Of a DNA stretch of 64,000 nucleotides, positions 9,724 to 19,032 are shown piece after piece (position 1 is the stretch's first letter; each line of letters begins with the position of its first letter). Made by a program: the position numbers and the translations under genes. The DNA is from Rhodobacterales bacterium LSUCC0387 (GTDB taxonomy: Bacteria; Pseudomonadota; Alphaproteobacteria; Rhodobacterales; Rhodobacteraceae), in assembly GCA_015689775.1 (NCBI GenBank), contig WVSR01000002.1:248001-312000 (forward strand), read 5' to 3'. Under the pieces are notes generated by a model that did no database searches, was not told where the DNA came from, and saw nothing but the letters and a program-made list of their open reading frames with translations.

Positions 9724-9792
9724 ATGCCTCGCCTGATGCAATTTGGCGTTGTGGTGGCGGTTTTGCTGTTCTACGCTGTTAGCCAAACATGA
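9724..9792 (+). CDS. Possible 22-aa membrane microprotein between clpP and clpX
   Basis: ATG at 9724 opens a 22-codon frame ending at TGA 9790-9792. The peptide is [20 protein letters not shown] plus QT, a short basic start then one hydrophobic segment long enough to enter a membrane. GGAG at 9714-9717 is well placed as a ribosome site. Nothing else explains the 152-bp gap. It may be chance; conservation of the peptide between clpP and clpX in relatives would decide. Confidence 0.3.
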   Translation: MPRLMQFGVVVAVLLFYAVSQT

Positions 9793-9853
9793 AACAGGTG
9801 CAGACAGCTTGCGGCAGGGGCCGTTCCTGCCGAACCGTTCGAAGGTGATTGAG

Positions 9854-11122
9854 ATGGCAGATTCCGCCAGTGGCGACTCAAAAAATACGCTTTACTGCTC
9901 GTTTTGCGGCAAAAGCCAACACGAGGTTCGGAAGCTTATTGCAGGCCCGACAGTGTTCATTTGTGATGAATGCGTTGAGCTGTGTATGGATATCATTCGT
10001 GAGGAGACGAAATCCTCAGGTTTGAAATCCACAGATGGCGTGCCAAGCCCGCGCGATATTTGCGCCGTTCTCGATGACTATGTGATCGGCCAAGAGCATG
10101 CAAAGCGCGTGTTGTCTGTTGCAGTTCACAATCACTACAAACGCCTGAACCATTCTGACAAATCTGAGATCGAATTGGCGAAGTCCAATATCTTGCTGAT
10201 CGGCCCGACCGGCTGCGGCAAGACCTTGCTTGCGCAAACCTTGGCGCGGATATTGGACGTGCCGTTCACAATGGCTGATGCGACCACCCTGACTGAAGCG
10301 GGTTATGTAGGTGAGGATGTCGAAAACATCATTCTCAAGCTGTTGCAGGCATCTGAATATAACGTGGATCGTGCGCAGCGCGGCATCGTGTATATTGACG
10401 AGGTCGATAAAATCACCCGTAAATCTGACAATCCGTCCATCACCCGTGATGTATCGGGCGAGGGGGTGCAGCAAGCCCTTCTAAAAATCATGGAAGGTAC
10501 TGTTGCAAGCGTTCCGCCCCAAGGTGGCCGTAAACACCCGCAGCAGGAATTTTTGCAGGTCGACACTACCAACATTCTGTTTATCTGCGGTGGCGCTTTT
10601 GCGGGTCTTGAAAAAATTATCGCGCAGCGCGGCAAAGGGTCGGCCATCGGCTTCGGGGCTGATGTCAAGGACAATGACAGCCGCGGTGTCGGTGAAATGT
10701 TCAAGGAACTTGAGCCAGAAGATCTGTTGAAATTCGGTTTGATCCCCGAATTTGTGGGCCGGTTGCCCGTAATCGCAACGCTGACTGATCTTGATGAGGC
10801 GGCTTTGGTCACGATTTTGACCGAACCGAAGAACGCGCTTGTGAAACAGTATCAGCGTCTGTTTGAACTGGAAGATGTCAAGCTGAAATTCGCCGATGAC
10901 GCCCTTAGTGCAATCGCCAAACGTGCGATTGCGCGTAAGACGGGCGCACGCGGCCTGCGTTCAATCATGGAAGACATTCTTCTCGACACCATGTTTGAAT
11001 TGCCAGGCGCGGAGGGTGTGTTGGAGGTTGTCGTAAATGACGAGGCGGTGACGTCAGACGTTCAGCCCTTGATGATCTATGCAGATCGCAAAAAGGAAGA
11101 GGTCGCTTCCTCGGCGGGCTAA
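9854..11122 (+). CDS. clpX: ATP-dependent Clp protease ATP-binding subunit ClpX
   Basis: A 422-aa AAA+ unfoldase. The N-terminal zinc-binding domain has four cysteines (C15, C18, C37, C40); Walker A GPTGCGKT is at 117-124, pore loop GYVG follows, then Walker [11 protein letters not shown], and the RKH loop GGRKHPQQE. The start at 9854 gives the normal family N-terminus and has AAGG upstream; the frame is open 37 codons further but that extension is not ClpX-like. Pairs with ClpP from the gene upstream. Confidence 0.96.
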   Translation: MADSASGDSKNTLYCSFCGKSQHEVRKLIAGPTVFICDECVELCMDIIREETKSSGLKSTDGVPSPRDICAVLDDYVIGQEHAKRVLSVAVHNHYKRLNHSDKSEIELAKSNILLIGPTGCGKTLLAQTLARILDVPFTMADATTLTEAGYVGEDVENIILKLLQASEYNVDRAQRGIVYIDEVDKITRKSDNPSITRDVSGEGVQQALLKIMEGTVASVPPQGGRKHPQQEFLQVDTTNILFICGGAFAGLEKIIAQRGKGSAIGFGADVKDNDSRGVGEMFKELEPEDLLKFGLIPEFVGRLPVIATLTDLDEAALVTILTEPKNALVKQYQRLFELEDVKLKFADDALSAIAKRAIARKTGARGLRSIMEDILLDTMFELPGAEGVLEVVVNDEAVTSDVQPLMIYADRKKEEVASSAG

Positions 11123-11125
11123 GGT

Positions 11126-11995
11126 CTAGCGCATCCAATACCCTGCATTGTGCAGTGTGTTTTGATAAACCGCTCCTTTCGGGGCAGGGTTTTTGATCAA
11201 ACAAGGCTGGCGCCTCACGCCCTTTGCTCCGATAAATCAGCTTTTTGAAGGGTACGTAGGCATTGAGAACCTTTCTGTACTTCTGGGGCGCTGTGATCGC
11301 TTCTAAGGCCTCAACCACGGCATCGCTTTCCCGCGCATACAGCAACGGGATCAACCGGTAGTGGCAGGAACGGCTACCATCAAGATATCCCTGTGGCAGG
11401 GCCTCTGCCCCCCGCCAAAGAAATGAATAACCAAGGGAAACGTCACTTGATCAAGCCACGGATCAAGCGACTAGCAGGCCAGTTCGGGCAAGTCGCGGTC
11501 GCGGATTTTATAGGCATATTCCGCAAACCGCACCCCGAATTGCCGGGCCGAGTGATAATAGAAAAATCCCACATTGAAATGCGGGTAATGGCGCCAATAG
11601 TCGGGCGGATATTCTGGGTCGGCCGTAATCGCCGAATCAAGGTCGAACACCCCATAGAGCGCTCCCCAGATGCCCGCATAATCGGGCCCGTAAAGGGCCA
11701 AGCCAGGCCAAGTGCCGCTGACCTGCAGAGAGGGAGAGGGGCGGCTGAAATCAAAAGGTAAATCGCGCAACAGATCCCTGACCGGAGGGTCATTGATGCG
11801 CGGGTCTCTTGGCCAAAGCGGCCCTGGCTGTGGTTCGGCCACATAGAGCTTGCCTGAAAAACGGCGGGAATATGCACGTACAGACAACGCAAACAGCGCC
11901 GCCTAATATTGCCACCGCCCCGCTTGAGCAATGATGACGATGTCAAAATTCTGCTTAGACGAAGAGTACGTTGGCGATGTTTGTGCTTTGTCCAT
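11126..11995 (-). pseudogene. Decayed gene, Rhodobacteraceae protein of glycosyltransferase-like type
   Basis: Reading from ATG 11995 gives MDKAQTSPTYSSSKQNFDIV and on to QY, then TAG at 11903-11905. The same frame continues (ALFALSVRAYSRRFSGKLYV) to a second TAG at 11471-11473, then SLDPWLDQVTFPLVIHFFGG. Coding then moves to another frame at a C6 run (11408-11413; adding one base restores it), giving DGSRSCHYRLIPLLYARESD. A further shift at a T5 run (11190-11194) leads to KGAVYQNTLHNAGYWMR and a natural TAG at 11126, four bases from the clpX stop. From memory, intact relatives in Rhodobacteraceae are longer in the middle and carry a DxD motif there, so an internal deletion is likely (near 11760-11780). 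Two nonsense changes and two homopolymer frameshifts make it nonfunctional; the glycosyltransferase assignment is tentative. Confidence 0.8.
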
Positions 11996-12073
11996 GTGTC
12001 CCGTAAATCTTTGGACATGTCATGCTTAGGCCCGTTTCCTTGCGCTGTCATGGGGCAAATTACAACGCTGCCC

Positions 12074-12102
12074 TTGGCAAGCCCGTTTCACACTGCGATA
12101 GA
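12074..12102 (+). promoter_or_regulatory. Probable sigma-70 promoter for gph
   Basis: TTGGCA (12074-12079), a 17-bp spacer, and GATAGA (12097-12102), 34 bp ahead of the gph ATG. Confidence 0.4.
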
Positions 12103-12135
12103 GCGCCACGAAGCACGACATAAGGGCAGGGGCAG

Positions 12136-12792
12136 ATGGCTGCGATCATTTTCGACCTAGACGGCACGCTGATTGATGCGGCGCCCGATATTTGCTTTAC
12201 CGCCAATACAGTCTTGGCTGAGGAGGGTGCAGCCCCCATCAGCCTTGAAGAAACCAAATCTTTTATCGGCAATGGCGCGCGCGTCTTTGTCGAGCGGATG
12301 TCTAAGCTGCGCAACCTGCCTGAGGCAGGGTTTGAGGCGCGCCACCGCCGATTTCAACAGGTCTATGTCGAGGCGCATGATAACACCGTAATTTATGAGG
12401 GCGCAGTGGCTGCGCTTGATGATTTGCGCGCGGCGGGGCATCGTTTGGGCCTGTGCACCAATAAACCGCTGCTGCCCACGCAATCGGTTTTGGCGCATTT
12501 CGATCTGGGTGGTTATTTCGACTATGTCATCGCAGGCGATAGCCTGCCGCAACGCAAACCAGACCCTACCCCTTTGCAGGCCGTGATTGTGGCGCTTGGG
12601 GTTTCGCCTGTGATCTATGTGGGCGATAGCATGACCGATGCGCTGACCGCCAAATCGGCAGGCGTGCCGTTTCTGCTTTATACGGAAGGCTACAATCATG
12701 GCCGCTTAGCGGAGATGGAGCGCGCGGCAACTTTCAGCCATCACCTCGATATGGTCTCGAAAATTCAAGCGATTTTGGCCCGTGAGGCCTAA
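12136..12792 (+). CDS. gph: Phosphoglycolate phosphatase (HAD superfamily)
   Basis: A 218-aa HAD hydrolase. Motif I FDLDGTLIDAAPDI (residues 6-19) holds the nucleophile Asp8 and acid/base Asp10; motif II is the T in LCTNKPLL, motif III the Lys in QRKPDPTPL, and motif IV GDSMTDALTAK. Length and cap-domain position fit Gph, which removes phosphate from 2-phosphoglycolate produced by DNA repair or oxygenase reactions. GGGG lies just ahead of the ATG. Other HAD subfamily IA phosphatases are possible. Confidence 0.85.
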   Translation: MAAIIFDLDGTLIDAAPDICFTANTVLAEEGAAPISLEETKSFIGNGARVFVERMSKLRNLPEAGFEARHRRFQQVYVEAHDNTVIYEGAVAALDDLRAAGHRLGLCTNKPLLPTQSVLAHFDLGGYFDYVIAGDSLPQRKPDPTPLQAVIVALGVSPVIYVGDSMTDALTAKSAGVPFLLYTEGYNHGRLAEMERAATFSHHLDMVSKIQAILAREA

Positions 12793-12821
12793 AGCAAACC
12801 ACTAGTTCCATGAGGGGGGAA

Positions 12822-12905
12822 TGGTGGGCGACCCTGGAATCGAACCAGGCATGGGTCTCCCCGGCGGAGTTACAGTCCGCTGCCGCACCTTGCAGCACGT
12901 CGCCC
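12822..12905 (-). tRNA. tRNA-Tyr (GTA)
   Basis: The 84-base sequence including encoded CCA folds as a class II tRNA: acceptor GGGCGAC/GTCGCCC, anticodon stem GCGGA/TCCGC with loop CTGTAAC (anticodon GTA at 12871-12873), a long variable arm, and T-arm CCTGG-TTCGATT-CCAGG. It lies convergent to gph. Confidence 0.95.
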
Positions 12906-13002
12906 GACGCGAGAGGCGGGATAGCCGTCACGGGCCTCAGGGTCAAGGGTAAATGCGCGCTTTTGGCTTGCAGTTTTTCGCGCGGAGTGATCAAGGTCAG
13001 CG

Positions 13003-13788
13003 ATGGCAAAAAAACCAACATGGGTGGTGGAAAAGGAACGCGGCGCTAAGGTGGCTGCGGCAGCTACGATTTGGCTTTTTGGACTGCATGCGGTGCGAGA
13101 TGCGCTGATGAACCCCGCGCGGCAGAAATTGCGCCTGATTGTCACCAAAAACGCGCATGACAAATTGGCCGATGCGATTGCCGTGGCCGTGATTGAGCCA
13201 GAATTAGTGGATCCGCGCAAATTCAACGCGCCGCTTGATCCGCAATCTGTCCATCAAGGTGCTGCCCTCGAGGTTAGGGCGCTCGATTGGGGCAGTCTCG
13301 CTGATCTGGCTTTGTCGGATGGTCACGGGCCTGCGCGGCTTTTGCTGCTCGATCGGGTCACAGACCCTCATAATGTCGGTGCAATCCTACGCTCGGCCGA
13401 AGTTTTCGGCGCGCGTGCGGTGATCGCCCCCGCCCGCCATGCCGCGCCCGAGACAGGCGCGCTTGCCAAAACGGCCTCGGGCGCGTTGGAGCGGCAACCC
13501 TATCTGCGGGTCAAAAACCTTGGTGATGCGATAGAAGAACTTAAGGCGATGGGGTATATCTGCCTCGGCCTTGCGGGCGAGGCTGAAGATGAGATTGACA
13601 GCATCGCAGATCAATATCGGGATCGCCCCCTTGCCTTGGTTCTCGGGGCTGAGGGGCCAGGATTACGGGAACGCACCCGTGAACTATGCGACCATTTGGT
13701 CAAAATCCCCTTTTTGGGCGAATTTGGATCGCTCAATGTCTCAAATGCGGCGGCAGTCTCTCTATATGCGGTAAGAGCAAAGCCGTAA
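13003..13788 (+). CDS. rlmB: 23S rRNA (guanosine-2'-O-)-methyltransferase RlmB (TrmH/SPOUT family)
   Basis: A 261-aa SPOUT methyltransferase. The N-terminal substrate-binding region starts at WLFGLHAVRDAL; the catalytic domain has LLLDRVTDPHNVGAILRSAE (motif 1, about 111-130), LALVLGAEGPGLRE (motif 2) and IPFLGEFGSLNVSNAAAVSL (motif 3, with the SAM-binding knot). The family methylates G2251 of 23S rRNA. The two-residue drift from the usual IPM-G-SLNVSVA wording suggests the RlmB/TrmH assignment is at family level. Confidence 0.88.
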   Translation: MAKKPTWVVEKERGAKVAAAATIWLFGLHAVRDALMNPARQKLRLIVTKNAHDKLADAIAVAVIEPELVDPRKFNAPLDPQSVHQGAALEVRALDWGSLADLALSDGHGPARLLLLDRVTDPHNVGAILRSAEVFGARAVIAPARHAAPETGALAKTASGALERQPYLRVKNLGDAIEELKAMGYICLGLAGEAEDEIDSIADQYRDRPLALVLGAEGPGLRERTRELCDHLVKIPFLGEFGSLNVSNAAAVSLYAVRAKP

Positions 13789-13804
13789 TGAGGAGGGGGT
13801 GCCA

Positions 13805-14095
13805 ATGCCCCATGATCGCAAAATTGCCACCTGCTGCTATTGTGGGCGGCGCACGGTTCTGGAACTAACCGCGCGGGGTGGGCATGAACTGGCCTGTGGA
13901 TCATGTGGCGCGCCTTTGCATGAGATGAAGGCGCTGAAACCCCCAAGCGGGTCAGCGAAATATGCGCCGCCAAAACCGCGCCCTGCTGCGGAATTTGGCC
14001 AAGGTCGCAAGAAATCCGCTCAGAAGAAAAAGAAGAAGCTTTGGGAAAAGGCATTTGGCGAGATTTTTGATCTGGTCGAGGACATCATCGACTGA
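13805..14095 (+). CDS. Zinc-ribbon protein, unknown function
   Basis: A 96-aa small protein. Its N-terminus has two cysteine pairs (CCYCG at about residues 10-14 and CGSCG at about 31-35) that form a zinc ribbon. A Lys-rich middle (QKKKKKLW) precedes an acidic helical C-terminus (FGEIFDLVEDIID). ATG 13805 follows AGGAGGGGG; GTG 13799 is inside that box and less suitable. It lies 16 bp after rlmB and may be cotranscribed. A nucleic-acid or ribosome-associated role is possible but not shown. Confidence 0.65.
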   Translation: MPHDRKIATCCYCGRRTVLELTARGGHELACGSCGAPLHEMKALKPPSGSAKYAPPKPRPAAEFGQGRKKSAQKKKKKLWEKAFGEIFDLVEDIID

Positions 14096-14218
14096 TCTCA
14101 CAAATTCATGGACAGGACTTTTTCGCGCGCTGTGCATGCATATTTATGTCGTATGCCAACATGACTTCGGAACGCCATGTTTGGCAATGTTACTGTCCCT
14201 CGTTCCGTGACTTATCGT

Positions 14219-14248
14219 CTGCGCGCCTTTGGCCCGCAGGCGTTTTTT
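14219..14248 (+). terminator. Probable Rho-independent terminator
   Basis: CTGCG-C-GCC, loop TTT, GGC-C-CGCAG (one internal mismatch) is followed by GCG and T6 at 14243-14248. It would end the rlmB/zinc-ribbon transcript and abuts the hisE stop codon of the convergent operon. Confidence 0.5.
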
Positions 14249-14559
14249 CAGCGGTTTGCTTTCTCGGCAATCCCGCCTTGACTTGTGCGGCGCTCAAGCT
14301 CGGCAAGGACGTCTGACAAAGCGATATCGCGCGCGGCAATCATGACCATCAAGTGATATATAACATCAGCCGCCTCGCGCGTCAGCGCCGCCTTGTCGCC
14401 TTTGACAGCCTCGATAATGGCCTCAACAGCCTCTTCGCCGAATTTCTCGGCGGCTTTTTCGGGGCCTTTGGACAGAAGTTTTGCTGTCCAACTGCTTTCG
14501 GGATCGGCGCCTTTGCGGGTCTCGATCGTTTGTGCCAATTGGGTTAGAATATCGCTCAT
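14248..14559 (-). CDS. hisE: Phosphoribosyl-ATP pyrophosphatase HisE
   Basis: A 103-aa all-helical MazG-like pyrophosphatase. Metal-binding acidic motifs are visible in [14 protein letters not shown] (EExxE type, about 39-52) and [13 protein letters not shown] (ExxD type, about 61-73). It hydrolyses phosphoribosyl-ATP to phosphoribosyl-AMP, step two of histidine synthesis. Last gene of hisBHAFE, overlapping hisF by 4 bp. Confidence 0.95.
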   Translation of the reverse strand: MSDILTQLAQTIETRKGADPESSWTAKLLSKGPEKAAEKFGEEAVEAIIEAVKGDKAALTREAADVIYHLMVMIAARDIALSDVLAELERRTSQGGIAEKANR

Positions 14560-15317
14560 GTCAGCCTCATTGGGATGCCTGCCTTCGCCATATGCGCCTT
14601 GGCTTCGCCAATCGTATAGGTTCCAAAATGAAAAATCGAGGCGGCTAAAACCGCACTTGCCTTGCCGATGGTCACCCCTTCGACCAAGTGATCCAAATTC
14701 CCCACCCCGCCTGAGGCAATCACGGGCACATTCACCGCGTCAGAAACCGCGCGGGTCAGGGGCAGGTTAAAGCCCGATTTAGTGCCGTCCCGATCCATCG
14801 AGGTCAGCAAAATCTCGCCTGCGCCTTTTTGGGTGACCAGTTTTGCGAATTCCACCGCATCAATCCCCGTGGGTTTGCGCCCGCCATGGGTGAAAATCTC
14901 CCATTTCCCGGGACTGACGGTTTTGGCGTCAATGGCCACGACAATACATTGGCTGCCGAATTTATCGGCGGCGCGGGCCACCACATCGGGGTCAGCCACA
15001 GCGGCAGAATTAAAGCTGACTTTATCGGCGCCTGCCAGAAGCAGATTGCGGACATCTTCCACTGTGCGCACCCCACCCCCGATGGTCAATGGCATAAAAC
15101 ATTGCTCGGCGGTGCGGGTGGCCAGATCATACATGGTGCCGCGGTTTTCATGCGTGGCATGGATGTCTAGGAAACACAGCTCATCCGCACCAGCCGCATC
15201 ATAAGCGCGGGCCTGTTCGACTGGGTCGCCTGCGTCAATCAAATCCACAAAATTCACACCCTTAACCACGCGGCCATCAGCCACGTCCAAGCAGGGAATG
15301 ATCCGTGTCTTAAGCAT
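14556..15317 (-). CDS. hisF: Imidazole glycerol phosphate synthase cyclase subunit HisF
   Basis: A 253-aa half-duplicated TIM barrel. The catalytic aspartates lie in [12 protein letters not shown] (D11) and [11 protein letters not shown] (about D130); phosphate-binding loops IGGGVR and ASGGVGN are present. It uses ammonia from HisH to close the imidazole ring, giving IGP and AICAR. Its ATG overlaps the hisA stop (TAATG). Confidence 0.97.
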   Translation of the reverse strand: MLKTRIIPCLDVADGRVVKGVNFVDLIDAGDPVEQARAYDAAGADELCFLDIHATHENRGTMYDLATRTAEQCFMPLTIGGGVRTVEDVRNLLLAGADKVSFNSAAVADPDVVARAADKFGSQCIVVAIDAKTVSPGKWEIFTHGGRKPTGIDAVEFAKLVTQKGAGEILLTSMDRDGTKSGFNLPLTRAVSDAVNVPVIASGGVGNLDHLVEGVTIGKASAVLAASIFHFGTYTIGEAKAHMAKAGIPMRLT

Positions 15318-16042
15318 TACGCGCCCTCACGCAACGCGGCTAAGGCCGCCGTCAGATCAAGCGCGCCGTCATATAGCGCGCGGCCCGAAATCGCGCCTGC
15401 AATCACGCCTGTGTCGCGCAATGCGATGAGATCGGCGATTGATGACACACCGCCTGAAGCAATTACGGGCAGTGTAGTTGCGCGCGCCAAGGCTTCGGTA
15501 GCCTCAATATTTGGGCCAGCCATGGCCCCATCGCGATTGATGTCGGTGTAGATAATCGCTGCCACACCTGCATCCTGAAAGGATTTGGCCAGATCGGTCA
15601 TCATGATATCGGTTTCTTCAGCCCAACCACGGGTGGCCACACGGCCCTCGCGGGCGTCCAAACCCACAGCGATTTGATTGGGAAATTGCCGTGCGGCTTC
15701 GCGCACCAAATCGGGGTTTTCCACGGCAACGGTGCCAAGAATGACCCGCGATATTCCGCGCGTAAGCCACATCTCGATCGTGGCCATGTCGCGGATGCCT
15801 CCGCCAAGCTGAGTTGGCACATTGACCTCCGCCAATATCGCCTCAACCGCAGAGCCATTGATGGGCGTGCCTGCAAAAGCCCCGTTAAGATCAACCAAAT
15901 GCAGATATTCACACCCCGCATCCACAAAGGCGCGCGCCTGCGCGGCAGGGTCGTCATTGAACACAGTCGCCTGTTTCATTTCGCCTTTGTAAAGGCGCAC
16001 AGCCTGTCCATCTTTGAGGTCAATCGCGGGATAAAGGATCAT
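15317..16042 (-). CDS. hisA: ProFAR isomerase HisA
   Basis: A 241-aa TIM barrel, paralogue of His[18 protein letters not shown] carries the catalytic Asp8, and [14 protein letters not shown] the second catalytic Asp. Phosphate loops are LGGGIRD and ASGGVSS. The start at 16042 matches the family N-terminus; the frame extends to 16081 without support and would crowd hisH. It carries out the Amadori isomerisation of ProFAR. Confidence 0.96.
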   Translation of the reverse strand: MILYPAIDLKDGQAVRLYKGEMKQATVFNDDPAAQARAFVDAGCEYLHLVDLNGAFAGTPINGSAVEAILAEVNVPTQLGGGIRDMATIEMWLTRGISRVILGTVAVENPDLVREAARQFPNQIAVGLDAREGRVATRGWAEETDIMMTDLAKSFQDAGVAAIIYTDINRDGAMAGPNIEATEALARATTLPVIASGGVSSIADLIALRDTGVIAGAISGRALYDGALDLTAALAALREGA

Positions 16043-16068
16043 CTTATCTTTGGTCTTCCTAAGCGAGG

Positions 16069-16707
16069 TTACGGCGCCCAATCGAGAAAATTTGCAATCA
16101 GGCGCAAGCCCGCCTCTTGACTTTTTTCTGGGTGGAACTGCGTACCGATCATATTGGCATGGCCCACAATTGCGGTGACATCGCCGCCATAGTCACAATG
16201 GGCCAGACGATGGGCGGGGTCGCGCATCTCCATATGATAGGAATGCACGAAATAGGCATGCGCGCCTGTGATGATGCCTTCTAAAACGGGGTGGGGTTGG
16301 TCGATGACCAGATCATTCCACCCCATATGCGGCACTTTGAGGGCGAGATCATTGGGTGTGATCTTGCGCACATCCGCCGCGACCCAACCAAAGCCTGCGA
16401 CTGTTTCATATTCATGGCCCTCATTGGCCAACATCTGCATTCCCACGCAAATGCCCAGAAAGGGAATTGCACGTTTGGTGACCGCCTCGACAATCGCCTC
16501 CTCCAACCCATCAATCGCCGCAAGACCACGGCGGCAGGCGGGAAAGGCCCCATCACCTGGCAAGACGATGCGACTGGCTGCTGCTACATCCTCGGGACGG
16601 TTGGTCACACGCACAGCACCCTGGCCTGTTTCGTGCGCCATGCGTTGAAAGGCTTTTTCCGCCGAATGCAGATTGCCGCTGTCGTAATCAATGAGAACGG
16701 TGGTCAC
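16069..16707 (-). CDS. hisH: Imidazole glycerol phosphate synthase glutaminase subunit HisH
   Basis: A 212-aa class I glutamine amidotransferase. The catalytic triad is C87 in [11 protein letters not shown], with H192 and E194 in [10 protein letters not shown]. The oxyanion segment [10 protein letters not shown] is at about 49-58. It hydrolyses glutamine and channels ammonia to HisF. It sits between hisB (5 bp upstream) and hisA (26 bp downstream). Confidence 0.97.
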   Translation of the reverse strand: MTTVLIDYDSGNLHSAEKAFQRMAHETGQGAVRVTNRPEDVAAASRIVLPGDGAFPACRRGLAAIDGLEEAIVEAVTKRAIPFLGICVGMQMLANEGHEYETVAGFGWVAADVRKITPNDLALKVPHMGWNDLVIDQPHPVLEGIITGAHAYFVHSYHMEMRDPAHRLAHCDYGGDVTAIVGHANMIGTQFHPEKSQEAGLRLIANFLDWAP

Positions 16708-16712
16708 AGCGA

Positions 16713-17300
16713 TTACAGCTTGCCCTTGGTTGAGGGGATTGCACCTGCACGGCGGGGGTCTTCTTCCACCGCCTCGCGCAGCGCACGCGCAAAGGCCTTA
16801 AAGGCCGCCTCTGCGATGTGGTGGCTGTTGACCCCGTCAAGCTTTGCAATGTTTAGCGTGATCCCCCCATGGGTGGAGAGCGCCTGAAAAAATTCGCGCA
16901 CAAGCTCGGTGTCGAATGTGCCGATTTTGGGCGCTGTCATGCTCACATCCCAGACCAGAAAAGGGCGGCCCGATAAATCCAGTGCAGCGCGCACTAACGC
17001 ATCATCCATCGGCAAGAGGCAGGCGCCATAGCGGCGAATACCCGCTTTATCGCCAACCGCCTCGGCAATCGCCTGACCAAGCGCGATTCCGCTATCCTCG
17101 ACTGTGTGGTGGTCATCAATGTGTAAATCACCCTGAGCGCGCAATTTGATATCAATCATCGAATGGCGCGCCAGTTGTTCAACCATGTGATCAAAAAAAC
17201 CGACCCCTGTTTTCACATCATAGGCACCTGTGCCATCGAGATTGATATCAACCTCAATGGATGTCTCGGTCGTGCTGCGGCTGATCTTTGCGCGGCGCAT
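16713..17300 (-). CDS. hisB: Imidazoleglycerol-phosphate dehydratase HisB
   Basis: A 195-aa monofunctional dehydratase, without the phosphatase domain fused in enterobacteria. The duplicated metal-binding motifs are [13 protein letters not shown] and [18 protein letters not shown] (first repeat) and [11 protein letters not shown] plus [14 protein letters not shown] (second). The start at 17300 gives [17 protein letters not shown], the normal N-terminus, with AAGGAT upstream; a frame open to 17417 is not HisB-like. It is the first gene of the his operon behind a good sigma-70 promoter. Confidence 0.96.
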   Translation of the reverse strand: MRRAKISRSTTETSIEVDINLDGTGAYDVKTGVGFFDHMVEQLARHSMIDIKLRAQGDLHIDDHHTVEDSGIALGQAIAEAVGDKAGIRRYGACLLPMDDALVRAALDLSGRPFLVWDVSMTAPKIGTFDTELVREFFQALSTHGGITLNIAKLDGVNSHHIAEAAFKAFARALREAVEEDPRRAGAIPSTKGKL

Positions 17301-17336
17301 GGGGCATATCCTTATAGTGTGCTGTATCACAGGGGG

Positions 17337-17365
17337 CTTATAGGCGGATGTGGCTTTCGTGCCAA
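17337..17365 (-). promoter_or_regulatory. Sigma-70 promoter of the his operon
   Basis: On the minus strand TTGGCA (17365-17360), an exact 17-bp spacer, and TATAAG (17342-17337). The -10 lies 36 bp ahead of hisB. No leader peptide rich in His codons or attenuator is visible in the short leader. Confidence 0.6.
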
Positions 17366-17555
17366 GCCCACCAATGCGCGGGGCTAATTCCCGCGATGTG
17401 TCACTTCTGACACGCAAATTTTGGGCAGATGTGTCCTTTTATGCCCATTGGTTCGGGGCTCTCTGAAAACCAGCGTGAAATTTATATTTGATCCCTTCCT
17501 TTATTAACTTAATTAGATCTCTATAACACCGTTAATTGTCTAGGGAGGACATCGG

Positions 17556-18515
17556 ATGAAACATACGCATAAACTGGCCTTTGCTTTGGCCCTGCTTGCA
17601 AGCCCCGTTGCGGCGCAAGAGCAGCTTTCCATCGCCACAGGCGGCACAGGCGGCGTTTACTATCCCATGGGGGGTGGTTTGGCTGAGGTGATCAACAACT
17701 ACGTCAATGGGTATTCTGCAACTGCCGAAGTGACTGGCGCATCGGTCGAAAATATGGGCCTCGTTGCGACAGGTGACGCGGATCTGGCGATTGGTTTGGC
17801 CGATACTGTGTTTCAGGCGCAATCTGGCACAGGTCGCTTTGACGGCCAACAGCTCGAGATGATCCGCGGTGTTGCGGTTCTTTACGCAAACCTTGTGCAA
17901 ATCGTGACCTTGGCTGATAGCGGCATTACCACGCTTGACGATTTGGTGGGCAAGCGCGTGTCTGTTGGTGCGCCTGGTTCGGGTACAGAGGTGAACGCAG
18001 AGGCTATTTTGACCGCCAATGGCATTTCGTATGATGATATTGACGAACAGCGCCTGAACTTCAACGAAACCGCAGATGCATTGGCCAATGGCGATATTGA
18101 TGCAGGTTTCTTCTCGGTCGGTGCACCAACTTCGTCCATTTTGAACCTTTCCACTACCAATTCGATCCGTATGATTGCGCTCAGCCCAGAAGAGATTGCT
18201 GCGGCGCAAGCGGCTGATCCGATTTTCGCCAGCGCAGAGTTGGCAGGCGGCCTTTACGAGGGAGTAGATGCGCCCGTGGCAGGTTTGGGTATTCCAAACG
18301 TCTTGGTGGCGTCCTCGGAGATGAGCGAAGACACGGTTTACGAAATCACCAAGGCGATGTTCGAAAATATTGCAGATCTGCGCGCTGTGCATCCCGCGGC
18401 GAACCAAACCGAGATCAGCTTCACTTTGTCGGCTTCTCCGATCCCGCTGCATCCCGGTGCAATTCGGTATTACGAAGAAACAGGAGCAACAATTCCTGAC
18501 CGTATGCGCCCCTAA
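17556..18515 (+). CDS. TAXI-family TRAP transporter solute-binding protein
   Basis: A 319-aa periplasmic protein. The signal peptide MKHTHKLAFALALLASPVAA is followed by QEQLSIATGGTGGVYYPMGG, the signature start of TAXI (TRAP-associated extracytoplasmic immunogenic) receptors. SVGAPGSGTEVNAEAIL and AGFFSVGAP blocks also fit. Ligands of characterised members include glutamate and 2-oxoglutarate, but the ligand here is unknown. A strong AGGGAGGA box precedes the ATG. First gene of a three-gene transporter operon. Confidence 0.92.
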   Translation: MKHTHKLAFALALLASPVAAQEQLSIATGGTGGVYYPMGGGLAEVINNYVNGYSATAEVTGASVENMGLVATGDADLAIGLADTVFQAQSGTGRFDGQQLEMIRGVAVLYANLVQIVTLADSGITTLDDLVGKRVSVGAPGSGTEVNAEAILTANGISYDDIDEQRLNFNETADALANGDIDAGFFSVGAPTSSILNLSTTNSIRMIALSPEEIAAAQAADPIFASAELAGGLYEGVDAPVAGLGIPNVLVASSEMSEDTVYEITKAMFENIADLRAVHPAANQTEISFTLSASPIPLHPGAIRYYEETGATIPDRMRP

Positions 18516-19012
18516 TGTTGGCAGGCAATGCTGAGGGGTGGCGCGTCTGCGCCGCCCCTTTTTTCTCTTTGATCGCTGGGGCGGCGCTATTCCTTTTTCC
18601 GCAAACCAGTCGTGCTACCTCGCTTGAGGTGAGTTTGGCCGAGACTGGCAAGGTATTGGCCGAAATTGACCTGTCTGATCGCGCAGAATGGTGCGTGTTG
18701 TGGCGGCATTCCGTCAAAGGGTTTGAAGTGCAAGATTGCTACGAGATGCAGAACGGTCAAATGGTTCTTGTCTGGTCGCATCTGCCAGATTTTGCCGCGG
18801 GTCTTGACCATATTATCGGTCGGGGTCGACAAATCTCGGACGGGCAGGGCGGTTATATCATTGAAGACATCAACGAGCCTGTCGCTGGTAATGCCTATAT
18901 CTTGCGGCCTGGTTCCATGGCGGTGGATCATCGTATCCAAGCGGGCGCGACTGAAATCTCGCTTTCGCGCATGGCAGAACATCAGCGGGTGCGCATTGCG
19001 CTGATTCCGTAA
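18515..19012 (+). CDS. DUF1850 protein of the TAXI transporter operon
   Basis: A 165-aa protein with an N-terminal hydrophobic segment (about residues 14-30) that looks like a signal peptide or anchor, then a DUF1850 domain: WCVLWRHSVKGFEVQDCYEM and the conserved pair of cysteines within it. DUF1850 genes recur beside TAXI TRAP transporters, which suggests an accessory role. The start overlaps the receptor stop by one base (TAATG). Confidence 0.8.
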   Translation: MLAGNAEGWRVCAAPFFSLIAGAALFLFPQTSRATSLEVSLAETGKVLAEIDLSDRAEWCVLWRHSVKGFEVQDCYEMQNGQMVLVWSHLPDFAAGLDHIIGRGRQISDGQGGYIIEDINEPVAGNAYILRPGSMAVDHRIQAGATEISLSRMAEHQRVRIALIP

Positions 19013-19032
19013 CGTATAAAAGGATTTGGGGT

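Noticed and set aside
11140-11194. Possible clpX terminator (ACCCTGC/GCAGGGT and a GC stem before T5)
   Set aside because: Stems are weak or widely spaced and the sequence is explained as the coding remnant of the convergent pseudogene.
11443-12051. 202-codon minus-strand frame as an intact gene
   Set aside because: Its product is low-complexity and runs out of frame with the recognisable pseudogene segments, which lie in the other frame.
17500-17540. AT-rich TTAA motifs upstream of the TAXI receptor as a CtrA site
   Set aside because: Spacing does not give TTAA-N7-TTAA.
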